Below are positions 6,440 to 14,537 of a stretch of 61,727 nt of DNA, in pieces. Positions within the stretch are counted from its first letter, which is position 1, and every line of letters begins with the position of its first letter. The position numbers were made by a program, and so were the translations under genes. Origin of the DNA: CAYVQE01 sp964633205 (lineage in GTDB: Bacteria > Myxococcota > B64-G9); the NCBI GenBank assembly GCA_964633205.1, contig CAZWFN010000019.1:1-61727 (forward strand). The letters are read 5' to 3'. The notes beneath the pieces were generated by a model. It was not told the DNA's origin and ran no database searches. It saw nothing but the letters and a program-made list of their open reading frames with translations.

Positions 6440-8752
6440 TCAGCGCCGGCGCCGGCGCAGCAGGGCCAGGCCGAGCAGCGAGCTCAGCAGCCACGGCGCG
6501 GAGCCGGAGCCGCCGGTGGCGCAGCCGATGCGCTGCGGCGCGGTCGCCTCATCCGGCTCGGCCGCGGCATTGTCGCTGCCCAGGGCTTGGTCGGCCCGGG
6601 CCAGGCCGAAGCGTTCGCGGGCGGCGGCCGTGGGTGGTGGGGCCAGGCGCAAGCCGTCGTCTTCGGGCGCGATGGTGACGCGCAGCTCGGCCGGCTCGGG
6701 GTCCAGGCTGCGGTAGTCGCCCACGCTGCGGGCGCGTACCTGCAGGCGATGCTCGCCCAGCAGCGCCAGCAGCGGGCTGCGCACCAGCAGCCGCGGCCCG
6801 GGCTGGAATACGCTCCAGGCGCCGCCGTCCAGCCGCCAGGAGTACTCGGCCGGGGCGCGGCCGGCCGCATCCACCGCGAGCTCCAGGCTGGGCAGGGCCG
6901 GGCCCTGCGGGTGGTAGATGCTCATCCGCGAGCGCAGCGGCGTGTGCAGCCGCACCAGCCGGGCCCGGGTGTCGCGCGGCGCCGGCTGCGGCGCCGCGGC
7001 CAGGCTCAGGTCGGCGTACAGGCCCAGGTAGTCGAAGTAGGGGCTCTGCTCGCGCGGCAGCTCGCCCTGCACGGCCACGATGTCGAGCACGAAGCCCTCC
7101 AGCTCCGGCAGCTCGATCACGCCCAGCGAGTCGGTCAGCATGGGCAGGGCCAGGCCGATCAGGGTCGGCACCAGCTCTTCCAGCGCCGCCGGATCCTCGG
7201 CCAGCAGCTCGTAGTTGGAGGCCACCACGTTGTCCATCACGATGCTGTTCTCGTCGAAGACCGGCAGCACCCGGTTGTCGGGCAGAAACTCCATGCCCAG
7301 CAGCAGCTCGATGTCCTGGGTCAGGGTGACCAGCCGCACCCAGCGCTCGTCGATCAGAGCGTAGAAGTCCATGGCCGTCTCGGGCAGGCTCAACGCGATC
7401 AGCGGCTCGTCGATGATCTTGCTGCCGTCGGGCGCCACGGTGAAGGTGCCGGCGCCGATCTCGATGCCGGGCACGTGCTGCGGCCGCAGCTGCAGCTTGA
7501 CCGGTACGTTGCGCCCGGCGGTGAGCTGGTTGAGCGAGCCCAGCAGGGCGGCCAGGGTGCCGGATGACAGCAGCCCGTCGGTGGCCGCCGTGTCCAGGCT
7601 CAGACACAGCAGCCCGGACAGGTAGGCCTTGTACATGAACCAATCCAGGAAGGCGTCGGCCACGCCGATGCCCGCCATGTAGCTATCGGCCGTGCCGGGC
7701 ACGGTGCTGTCGGCGGTGAAGGGAAGCCGCGGCGGCGGCGCGTTGGACGGGATCTCCTCGGGCGCCGGCGCGGGCACGCACAGGTGGCGGGGAGAGTCGG
7801 CCCCGCCCTGCATGCGCAGCGAAACCCCGTCGTCGACCACCAGCGGGTCGGCCGCGGCCGGCTGCTGCTGGCCGGCGGCCAGGTGCAGATCCAGCTCGGC
7901 CTGCATGCCCGGCACCACGTCGGCCAGCAGCGCACCCAGGTCGATGGTGCCGACCAGCCCCAGCGGGTTGGTGCGGCAGCTGCCGGCGGCGTCGTCGATG
8001 CAGTAGTCGCCGTCGCAGGTCGAGCCGGCCGGGCAGCCGGCGGCGTAGAAGTCGCAGGCCAGGCAGGTGGTCTCGGCCAGCATGTCGGCCAGGGCATCGT
8101 CGAGCTGGCCGGCGATCTGGTCGTTCATCATGTCGGTGATGGTGCCCTTGAGCGCCTCGATGATCCAGCCCAGCAAGCCGCTGCAGTCGAGCTCGAAGTC
8201 GTCCTCGGTGATGGTGATGTCCACCCCGCTGACGTCGAAGTACAACAGCCCATCGCGCTCGTCGATCAGCAGCTGCACGTCGGCGGCCACCGGCTTGTCC
8301 TGCATGTGGATGGGCACGTCGCAGTCCACATCGCCGGTCAGGTAGAGGGTGCCGTCCAGGTCCATGGCGGCGTCGAGCTGCAGCACGTCGGGCGCCACCC
8401 GCGTCAGCGTGGCCTCGTTGAGCTGCGCCGTCAGCGTACAGCCGTCCCGGCAGATGTGGATCACGATGGTGAACAACCAGGCGTCGAACTCCTCGCGGAT
8501 GTGGGGCACCTCGAACACCAGCCCACCTTCGAGGAACATGCTCAGGATGTCGGCCAGGTTGCCCTCGATGAAGTCGAAGGCCAGCGGTGTCAGGCGCACC
8601 TGTACCGCATCGGCCATCTGCTCCTCGGCCGGCAGCGGGCCGTCCAGGGGGGCGACGCAGTCGCAGCTCGACTGGCCGCAGGCCAGCAGGCCCAGCATGG
8701 CCGCGCCCACCAGGGCCAGCCGCCAGAGATGCCGTCTCGGATTCGGGCTCAT
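6440..8752 (-). CDS. Large lipoprotein with MYXO-CTERM-like tail
   Basis: This 770-residue protein begins with a lipoprotein signal (GAAMLGLLAC, lipobox LLAC). It ends with Gly/Ser, a hydrophobic helix and five arginines (GCATGGSGS, then WLLSSLLGLALLRRRRR), the pattern of MYXO-CTERM surface-sorting signals. The N-terminal ~330 residues alternate amphipathic helices and strands (RLTPLAFDFIEGNLADIL), somewhat like tubular lipid-binding (BPI/TULIP) proteins; that is only an inference. The C-terminal ~120 residues look Ig-like. It shares segments with the next gene upstream (GMQVQLALVG versus GMQAELDLHLA), so the two are probably paralogues. Carrying both a lipobox and a C-terminal sorting tail is odd. 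Function unknown. Confidence 0.75.
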   Translation of the reverse strand: MSPNPRRHLWRLALVGAAMLGLLACGQSSCDCVAPLDGPLPAEEQMADAVQVRLTPLAFDFIEGNLADILSMFLEGGLVFEVPHIREEFDAWLFTIVIHICRDGCTLTAQLNEATLTRVAPDVLQLDAAMDLDGTLYLTGDVDCDVPIHMQDKPVAADVQLLIDERDGLLYFDVSGVDITITEDDFELDCSGLLGWIIEALKGTITDMMNDQIAGQLDDALADMLAETTCLACDFYAAGCPAGSTCDGDYCIDDAAGSCRTNPLGLVGTIDLGALLADVVPGMQAELDLHLAAGQQQPAAADPLVVDDGVSLRMQGGADSPRHLCVPAPAPEEIPSNAPPPRLPFTADSTVPGTADSYMAGIGVADAFLDWFMYKAYLSGLLCLSLDTAATDGLLSSGTLAALLGSLNQLTAGRNVPVKLQLRPQHVPGIEIGAGTFTVAPDGSKIIDEPLIALSLPETAMDFYALIDERWVRLVTLTQDIELLLGMEFLPDNRVLPVFDENSIVMDNVVASNYELLAEDPAALEELVPTLIGLALPMLTDSLGVIELPELEGFVLDIVAVQGELPREQSPYFDYLGLYADLSLAAAPQPAPRDTRARLVRLHTPLRSRMSIYHPQGPALPSLELAVDAAGRAPAEYSWRLDGGAWSVFQPGPRLLVRSPLLALLGEHRLQVRARSVGDYRSLDPEPAELRVTIAPEDDGLRLAPPPTAAARERFGLARADQALGSDNAAAEPDEATAPQRIGCATGGSGSAPWLLSSLLGLALLRRRRR

Positions 8753-8780
8753 GATCGCCTCCGCGTGCTGTGGCGCAGCA

Positions 8781-11700
8781 TCACTGCTGCAGATCGCCGC
8801 CGATGATGGTGTTGCCCTCGGCCCGGAACAGATCCTGCGGGTCCAGGGCGATGACCGCCGTGCCCGGGGGCAGGCCCACCGACTCGCTCAGGTCGATGGC
8901 CGGCAGCGGGATGGTGGCCAGCTGGCCGCCGTGGAGCGCCTCCATCAGGGTGGCGATCAGCAGGTCCTCGAAGCCGCTGCCGATCAGGTCGATCAGGCCC
9001 ACCGCCTGATCCTGGACCACCTCGAGCTGGGTCTCGATGCCGTCGATCTGGGTGATGGCGATGGACAGCTCGCCGTCGGCCACGGAGAGCTCCAGGCCCA
9101 TGGTGGCCGAGGCCCAGACGATGATGTCCAGCGGCACGCCGGCGAAGTCCATCGAGGCGTGCAAGCGCAGATCGCCCAAGAAGATCTGCAGCTCGCCGGC
9201 GTCGTTGCAGTCGGCCGCGGTGGGCGCCAGCATGCCGGACAGATCGAGCTGCAGGTTTTCGATGCCGTACTGGCCCAGGTCGCCGATGTCGCCCAGCATG
9301 TCCTCGGGGATGGGGAACTCGAGCAGGCCGCCGGCCCAGGCGGCGTAGAACAGGGCGTTGAGGGTGTCGTCGGCCAGCACCAGCTCGAAGGGGTAGTCGC
9401 CGGGGATGACCAGGTACTGGCCGCCGGCGCCGCAGCCGACCCGCTGCGGGAAGCCCAGGTTGTCATAGGGAACCACGTGCTGGGCGTAGCCGGTGGTGCG
9501 CAGGCCGATGGCGCCGCCGCCGGGGGCGAAGTCGGTGAAGGCGAAGTCGGTGACCAGCTGCACGGTGATGGTGTCGCCCGATCCGTCAAGCCGCGGCAGC
9601 TCGAAGGCCTCGCTGATGGCCAGCGCCGACAGGGCCTCCTGCAGCATGGGCGCCAGCTCGCCGGTCAGCTGGGTGTTGAGCTCGTCCTCCAGGCTGCTGA
9701 CCAGCTGGTCGCGGATGAAGACCTCGACGATGGAGATCAGGAAATCGGTCCACCAATTGTCCGACCAGATGTCCAGGTTGCTGATCTGGGTGCTGGGGTT
9801 GGCCACCGAGACCGCGAGGGTGTGATCGGCGGCCACCGTCAGCAGGATGTCGGCGGTGACCGTGACCGAGTCCATGGCCAGCCCGCCGGTGGAGTCGCCG
9901 CCGGATAGCTGGCAGTACCATTCGGTGCAATCGTAGTACAGGTCGCCGTCGATGCCCACCAGGGCCAGCTGCACCTGCATGCCGCCGTCGACCGCGGTCA
10001 GCGAGGCGCTGGCCGTGTCGTAGCTCAGGCTGGTCAGGTAGATGTCGTAGCCGGCCTCGCGGGCGATGGGCGTGTTGGGATCGATGAAGGAGCCCAGGTC
10101 GAACGAGTCGAGCACCAGCTCGAAGATGGTGGCCAGGTCGTCGGGCGGCATGCTGTGGTCGCCGTCGTCGAGCACCTGCTGGCTGAGCCAGATACCCATG
10201 CCCTCGTCGACCATGCCGCTGCCGGCCACGCCCAGCTCGGGCTTGCGGTAGTCGGTCGACCACAGGAAGGCCTGCACCCGCTCGCGGTAGGAGCCGTAGC
10301 TGTCGCTGGCCTCGAACCACAGCACGTTGCCGCCCACCCGGGCCGCGACCGGCTGGCTGAAGCTGCCGTCGGGGTCGAGCGGCACGTCCACGCCGTTGAT
10401 GGAAAACGAGGTGATGTCGCCGGCGCCGCTGGTCACCGTGCCGGTGACGGTCACCGTCGGATCGGCGGCCTGGCCGGCGATGGTGGCGCCGCGGGGCGGG
10501 TAGTCGATGACGAAGGTGGGGAAGCACTCGTGCAGGGCCATCAGCTCGTTCTCGCAGCCGCTGACCGGATCGCAGGTATCGGTGGTACAGGCGTTGCCGT
10601 CGTCGCACAGCTCGGCGCTGATGTCGGCGCCGCGGCAGGTGCCGGCCGCATCGGCGATGCACATGTCGTCGATGGTGCAGACGTTGCCGTCGTCGCAGTC
10701 GGCGTGGATGCCGGTGCCGTCGTTGATGCAGCCGATCTCCGGGTCGCAGGAGTCGGCGGTGCACACGTTGCCGTCGTCGCAGTCGGTGGGCACCGTCCCG
10801 CGGCAGGTGCCGGCCGCGTCGCCCTGGCAGACGTCGCCGCTGGTGCAGGCATCGCCGTCGTCGCAGGCGGCGCTGATGCCGCTGCCGTCATGGACGCAGC
10901 CCAGCTCCGGGTCGCAGGTGTCGACGGTGCAGATGTTGCCGTCGTCGCATTCGTCCAGCGGCCGGAAGGTGCCGGCGCAGGTGCCGGCGGCGTCGCCCCG
11001 GCAGACATCGTCATCGGTGCACACGTTGTGATCGTCGCAGGGCTCGGTGATGCCGCTGCCGTCGTGGACGCAGCCCAGCTCCGGGTCGCAGCTGTCGGCG
11101 GTGCACACGTTGCCGTCGTCGCAGTCGGTCGGCTCGCCGCCGGCGCAGCTGCCGTCGGCCTGGCAGACGTCGCCGCTGGTGCAGGGATCACCGTCGTCGC
11201 AGGCGGCGCCGGCGGCCGGTTCGTGCTGACAGCCGGCCTCGGGGTCGCAGCTGTCGGCGGTGCAGGGATCGCCGTCGTCGCACAGCTCGGCGCTCACGTC
11301 CACACCGGCGCAGGTGCCGGCGGCATCGCCCTGGCAGACGTCCTGCTCGGTGCACACGTTGCCGTCGTCGCAGGGCGCGGTGATGTGGGTGCCGTCGTGG
11401 ACGCAGCCCTGCTCCGGGTCGCAGCTGTCGGCGGTGCAGACATTGCCGTCGTCGCAGGCGTCCGGCGCCAGCGGCTCGCCGGCACAGGTGCCGGCCGCAT
11501 CGCCCTGGCAGACATCGCCGCTGGTACAGGCGTCGCCGTCATCGCAGGCGGCGTCGACACCGCTGCCGTCGTGGACGCAGCCCTGCTCCGGGTCGCAGCT
11601 GTCGGCGGTGCAGGGATTGCCGTCATCGCACTCGGCGGCCACGTCGATCGGCTCGTGCGTACAGCCGGTCTCCGGCTCACAGCGGTCGACCGTGCAGGCG

Positions 11701-11843
11701 TCGCCGTCGTCGCAGGCGGCGTCGCTCTCGCAAAGCACGTCGGACCCGCTGGCCGAGCTGTCGCAGCCGACCGTGCCCAGCCCCCCGACGCACAGGGCCA
11801 GCAGCATCCCGCAGGCGTACCCATTGCGCTTCCACCAGGCCAT
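8781..11843 (-). CDS. Cys-rich repeat lipoprotein with a C-terminal lipid-binding-like region
   Basis: A 1020-residue protein read from ATG 11843, which follows GGAGGAGGAGGAGAGC; an ATG 45 bp upstream lacks such a site. The lipoprotein signal ends GGLGTVGC. Residues ~35-430 hold 14 tandem Cys-rich repeats that alternate two forms, CDDGxxCTADSCDPExGC and CDDGxxCTxxDVCxGDAAGTC. This is a disulfide-rich stalk common in Myxococcota and relatives. It is followed by an Ig-like region (ATIAGQAADPTVTVTG) and a ~560-residue C-terminal part resembling the neighbouring MYXO-CTERM lipoprotein. It is probably exposed on the cell surface, possibly for adhesion or lipid binding. No catalytic motif is visible. 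Confidence 0.8.
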   Translation of the reverse strand: MAWWKRNGYACGMLLALCVGGLGTVGCDSSASGSDVLCESDAACDDGDACTVDRCEPETGCTHEPIDVAAECDDGNPCTADSCDPEQGCVHDGSGVDAACDDGDACTSGDVCQGDAAGTCAGEPLAPDACDDGNVCTADSCDPEQGCVHDGTHITAPCDDGNVCTEQDVCQGDAAGTCAGVDVSAELCDDGDPCTADSCDPEAGCQHEPAAGAACDDGDPCTSGDVCQADGSCAGGEPTDCDDGNVCTADSCDPELGCVHDGSGITEPCDDHNVCTDDDVCRGDAAGTCAGTFRPLDECDDGNICTVDTCDPELGCVHDGSGISAACDDGDACTSGDVCQGDAAGTCRGTVPTDCDDGNVCTADSCDPEIGCINDGTGIHADCDDGNVCTIDDMCIADAAGTCRGADISAELCDDGNACTTDTCDPVSGCENELMALHECFPTFVIDYPPRGATIAGQAADPTVTVTGTVTSGAGDITSFSINGVDVPLDPDGSFSQPVAARVGGNVLWFEASDSYGSYRERVQAFLWSTDYRKPELGVAGSGMVDEGMGIWLSQQVLDDGDHSMPPDDLATIFELVLDSFDLGSFIDPNTPIAREAGYDIYLTSLSYDTASASLTAVDGGMQVQLALVGIDGDLYYDCTEWYCQLSGGDSTGGLAMDSVTVTADILLTVAADHTLAVSVANPSTQISNLDIWSDNWWTDFLISIVEVFIRDQLVSSLEDELNTQLTGELAPMLQEALSALAISEAFELPRLDGSGDTITVQLVTDFAFTDFAPGGGAIGLRTTGYAQHVVPYDNLGFPQRVGCGAGGQYLVIPGDYPFELVLADDTLNALFYAAWAGGLLEFPIPEDMLGDIGDLGQYGIENLQLDLSGMLAPTAADCNDAGELQIFLGDLRLHASMDFAGVPLDIIVWASATMGLELSVADGELSIAITQIDGIETQLEVVQDQAVGLIDLIGSGFEDLLIATLMEALHGGQLATIPLPAIDLSESVGLPPGTAVIALDPQDLFRAEGNTIIGGDLQQ
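10530..11745 (-). repeat. 14 coding tandem repeats (Cys-rich, ~28 codons each)
   Basis: The DNA repeats the core gccgtcgtcgca (CDDG codons on the minus strand) every ~80-95 bp. Neighbouring units alternate between two subtypes and differ by many substitutions, so the array is old rather than a recent expansion. It lies wholly inside the lipoprotein gene and keeps frame. Confidence 0.8.
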
Positions 11844-12023
11844 GCTCTCCTCCTCCTCCCGGTCGCGGATGCAGCGCCGGCAGTGCACGCCGGAACGCCG
11901 CCGGACCGGAGACAGAAACGAACCGGTAGGGCCAGTCTAGCAGAAGCCCCCGAAAAAATGGAACGGTCCTGTGCGATCGCGCGGATCCGGCCCGCGCCGG
12001 GGATTCGAGGAGAAAAGATGGGG

Positions 12024-12368
12024 TCAGTGGTACTCGTGGGTGCCCAGCTCGACCGGCAGGCCGAAGCGCTTGTTGATCATCTCGGCGAGCTGCTCGGGGG
12101 TGGCGTAGGGACAGCCCGGCTTGGCGTTGACCAGGCAGGAGGACAGCCGCACCAGGTCCGGCTTCTGCTCGCTGAGCTTCATGGTCATGCCCACGGTGGG
12201 CACCAGGCTGCGCCCCGGGCACTCGCACTTGACCAAGCCCACCACCTGGGCCGGCTCATCGAAGTGCCCCTCGCCCTCGGCCGCCGCCTTGAGGCAGCGC
12301 CACTCGCCGGGGCAGCCGTAGCCCGCGTCCATGTAAGCCCCACAACCGATGACCATCACCTTTTTCAT
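12024..12368 (-). CDS. CGGC-domain protein, putative metal binding
   Basis: This 114-residue cytoplasmic protein starts KKVMVIGCGAYMD and continues GCPGEWRCLKAAAEG, the CGGC-domain pattern (Cys-x(n)-Cys-Pro-Gly-x3-Cys). More cysteines follow in CECPGRSL, SSCLVN and GCPYAT. CGGC-domain proteins are thought to bind metal and are frequent in anaerobes, but no reaction is known. A good Shine-Dalgarno sequence (GGGAGGCG) precedes ATG 12368. It is divergent from the Rrf2 regulator and shares with it the 405-bp promoter region. Confidence 0.75.
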   Translation of the reverse strand: MKKVMVIGCGAYMDAGYGCPGEWRCLKAAAEGEGHFDEPAQVVGLVKCECPGRSLVPTVGMTMKLSEQKPDLVRLSSCLVNAKPGCPYATPEQLAEMINKRFGLPVELGTHEYH

Positions 12369-12515
12369 CCCGCGCCTCCCGCGCCGCCGCGCGGCGCCGT
12401 TCTCGTTGGCTGCGTCCAGCTACGCGGGTCATGCTACCACGCCGCTGCGCCGGCGAGCAGCCGCGCCGGGCGGCAAAGGGGTGCCCCGGCAAGGTTTGAG
12501 CGATTGAAATTTTTT

Positions 12516-12555
12516 ATCCAAATTTTCTGACTTGAAAGGCGATTTTGATACCCTG
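12516..12555 (+). promoter_or_regulatory. Candidate promoter with shared ATCCAAATTTT box
   Basis: ATCCAAATTTTC (12516-12527) is followed after 4 bp by the -35-like TTGAAA (12532-12537). The same 11-bp box stands in the same position before the aprBA promoter (39199) and the dsrAB promoter (37951, minus strand). Further downstream, TTGATACCCT (12545-12554) recurs at 37969-37978. This suggests a common activator or UP-type element for the sulfate-reduction operons and this module. Confidence 0.5.
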
Positions 12556-12724
12556 ACAGCTCTTGTTCCTCCCACCGGAATGAAGGCCAAGCGGCCCATG
12601 ATGCTGCACTTGTCGCCCGCCAGCGCGTTCGATTGCCGCCCGTCACAGCCATAGTACACAAAAACCAGAGACTTTTACCTGTTTCGCATCCCTCCGGAAC
12701 CATAAAATTTTTCCCTTTACAAAC

Positions 12725-12740
12725 AAGACACATGTCTCTT
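12725..12740. promoter_or_regulatory. Near-palindrome, candidate Rrf2 operator
   Basis: AAGACACATGTCTCTT is a 16-bp inverted repeat with one mismatched pair. It lies 34 bp before the Rrf2 start codon and just upstream of a TATAGT sequence. Rrf2 proteins commonly repress their own promoter, so autoregulation through this site is plausible. Confidence 0.4.
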
Positions 12741-12773
12741 AGAAATATAGTCTATCTACTTGGTGGAGTTCAG

Positions 12774-13238
12774 ATGCGCATTTCGACCCGAGCCCGCTAT
12801 GCCCTGCGCATGTTGATCGAGATCGCCAGAGACGGCACGGCCGATGGACCGATCAGCCTCAAAGAGGTAGCGCAGCGCAGCCGCATCTCGCGCTCCTACC
12901 TCGAGCAGCTGGCCATCAGTCTGAAAAACGCCTCGCTGATCCGCGGCCGCAGCGGACACCGCGGCGGCTACCGCCTGGCCCGACCGGCCGCGAGCATCAC
13001 CATCGGCCAGATCCTGCGTGCCGTGATCGGCCCCATCAACGTGGTCGACTGCGTACGCCACCCCGACACCTGTCTGGCCGCCGACCTGTGTGGCTGCAGG
13101 GCCATCTACCAGCTGGTCAACGAGCGGATCACGGACGTGCTCGAAGAGTTCACCTTGCAAGACCTGGTCCGGCGCGATGGGGGCAGCGCCATGACCGAAC
13201 GACTGGCCGATGCCGAACAGGGCTGTCCAGCCCGCTGA
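12774..13238 (+). CDS. Rrf2/IscR-family transcriptional regulator
   Basis: A 154-residue winged-helix regulator. The N-terminus MRISTRARYALRMLIEIA and the recognition region SRSYLEQLAISLKNASLIRG are characteristic of Rrf2. The wing RSGHRGGYRLARP is intact. A cysteine cluster (DCVRHPDTC followed by LCGC, about residues 91-108) matches the place where IscR and RsrR bind an Fe-S cluster, so redox or Fe-S sensing is likely. ATG 12774 follows GGTGGAG. It precedes respiratory module 1 by 45 bp and is probably the first gene of that operon. The family name comes from rrf2 beside the hmc operon of D. vulgaris, a similar association. Confidence 0.9.
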   Translation: MRISTRARYALRMLIEIARDGTADGPISLKEVAQRSRISRSYLEQLAISLKNASLIRGRSGHRGGYRLARPAASITIGQILRAVIGPINVVDCVRHPDTCLAADLCGCRAIYQLVNERITDVLEEFTLQDLVRRDGGSAMTERLADAEQGCPAR

Positions 13239-13283
13239 CCGCGAGCGACAGCGGCAGGCCGCACGGCCACCGAGGAGAGGAAC

Positions 13284-13814
13284 ATGAAGACAGTGAAAAA
13301 GCTCGGCGCTGGAAACCTCGAGGTCATGCGGGGCGACATCACCCTGCAGCCGGTCGATGCATTCGTCTTCTACGCCGAGCCTTCGCTCAAGCTGGGCTCC
13401 GGCTACGGCGGTGCCATCGCCTCGCGCGGCGGGCCCGAGATCCAGAAGGAGCTCGACGGGCTCGCCCCGGCCGAGGTGTGTCAAGTGGTGGTCAGCGGGG
13501 CCGGCAAGCTCGAGGCCAAGCACATCTTGCACGCGGTCGGCCCGGCTTTTCAGGAGCCCGAACTGCTCGACAAGCTGCAGACCACCACCCGGGCGGCACT
13601 GGCCCAGGCCGCTGAGCTGGGCGTCGACAGCCTGGCCCTGCCGGCCATGGGGGCCGGCTTCTACGGTGTCCCCCTGGCGGACAGCGCCCGCATCACGCTG
13701 CAGGCGGCCCGCGATCACCTGCACAACGGGGACAAGCCGGCCCGGCTGGTGATCTGCCTGAACGACGGCCGCGAGTACGATGCCTTCGCCAACACCCTCG
13801 AGACGCTGAGCTGA
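13284..13814 (+). CDS. Macro-domain protein (ADP-ribose-type binding fold)
   Basis: A 176-residue single macro domain. GDITLQPVDAFVFYAEP aligns with the usual GDIT-xxx-VDAIVNAAN, so the catalytic Asn and its neighbour are replaced by Phe-Tyr-Ala-Glu. The phosphate-binding loops are kept: GSGYGGAI and PAMGAGFYGVP. It may therefore bind an ADP-ribose-like ligand such as NAD(H) derivatives or O-acetyl-ADP-ribose without hydrolysing it. Its position between the Rrf2 regulator and a cytochrome b gene suggests a sensory or assembly role in module 1; this is inference. A clear GAGGAG site precedes ATG 13284. Confidence 0.85.
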   Translation: MKTVKKLGAGNLEVMRGDITLQPVDAFVFYAEPSLKLGSGYGGAIASRGGPEIQKELDGLAPAEVCQVVVSGAGKLEAKHILHAVGPAFQEPELLDKLQTTTRAALAQAAELGVDSLALPAMGAGFYGVPLADSARITLQAARDHLHNGDKPARLVICLNDGREYDAFANTLETLS

Positions 13815-13830
13815 ACGCGGGAGAAGCGCA

Positions 13831-14517
13831 ATGAACGAGCTGCTGCATTTCACCGCCCACACCCTGCACACCGCGGCCCTGATCGCCATGGGCGTCATCT
13901 ACTCCGTCCGCCTGCTGTGGTTGTTCCGCCGCTTCAAGGGCGGCAAGGAGCGCCAGCCGCCCACGGGTCGGCCGACCGGCACCGCCCGCGGGGTGGTCTA
14001 CTCCTGGGCGGTCATCGCCCTGCCCTGGTCCATGGAGAGCCAGCGGCGCAACCTGCTGTTCTGGATGTCCTTCGTGGTGTTCCACCTCGGTGTGGCGGCG
14101 GCCATCGTGCTGTCGATCTTCCTGATCCCCTACTTCCCCGAGGTCCTGCGCCACGAGTGGCTGGTCATCGGCCTGCAGGTGCTGATGGCGCTGTCCTTCG
14201 CCATCGGGCTCATCCGGCTGCTGCGGCGCATCTTTTCGCCCTACATCCGCGCCATCTCGACACCGGACGACTACTTCGCCATCGCCGTGCTGACCGTCTG
14301 GTTCGCATTCGCCTTCTTCGCCGCACCCAACGACACCTCGGGCGGGGTCTGGCATCTGATCGTGTTCTTCTGCCTGACGTCGTTCTTGCTGGTCTACGTG
14401 CCGTTTTCCAAGATCTCGCACTACCTCTACTACCCGTTCACCCGCTACTGGCTCGGCAAGTCCATGGCCCGTCGCGGCGTCTACCCGCTGACCCGCGGCC
14501 AGAGCGCCCGTAGCTAG
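13831..14517 (+). CDS. NarI/DsrM-like membrane cytochrome b subunit (module 1)
   Basis: A 228-residue integral membrane protein with about five hydrophobic helices (near residues 8-30, 80-105, 112-132, 148-168, 178-198). His residues in the helices (TAHTLHTAAL, FHLGVAAAI, KISHYLYYPF) are likely b-heme ligands. The closest architectures are NarI, DsrM, TmcC and HmcE. It should exchange electrons between the quinone pool and the cytoplasmic HdrD-like partner encoded 20 bp downstream. No periplasmic cytochrome c or ferredoxin subunit is encoded in this module. Confidence 0.85.
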   Translation: MNELLHFTAHTLHTAALIAMGVIYSVRLLWLFRRFKGGKERQPPTGRPTGTARGVVYSWAVIALPWSMESQRRNLLFWMSFVVFHLGVAAAIVLSIFLIPYFPEVLRHEWLVIGLQVLMALSFAIGLIRLLRRIFSPYIRAISTPDDYFAIAVLTVWFAFAFFAAPNDTSGGVWHLIVFFCLTSFLLVYVPFSKISHYLYYPFTRYWLGKSMARRGVYPLTRGQSARS

Positions 14518-14537
14518 GCGGAAAGAGGGATATCGCC

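Larger units (their letters stand above)
12369..12773. other. AT-rich regulatory region between CGGC gene and Rrf2 operon
   Basis: This 405-bp stretch is markedly richer in A+T than its surroundings and contains no convincing gene. It holds the ATCCAAATTTTC/TTGAAA promoter-like element (12516-12537), a near-palindrome at 12725-12740 and a TATAGT box just before the Rrf2 gene. If transcription starts after 12537, the Rrf2 mRNA has a leader of about 200 nt. I could not match that leader to a known riboswitch. Confidence 0.5.

Noticed and set aside
10530..11745. Possible CRISPR array from the regular short repeats
   Set aside because: The repeats are in-frame coding units (CDDG motifs), the units vary in sequence, and spacers are not unique.
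10155..12530. A plus-strand frame with Ala/Val/Gly-rich repeats
   Set aside because: It is the mirror of the Cys-rich lipoprotein repeats on the minus strand, with no start signal or recognisable domain.
12434..12733. A minus-strand small gene with several Cys upstream of the CGGC gene
   Set aside because: No family resemblance, no ribosome-binding site, and it covers promoter-like AT-rich sequence.
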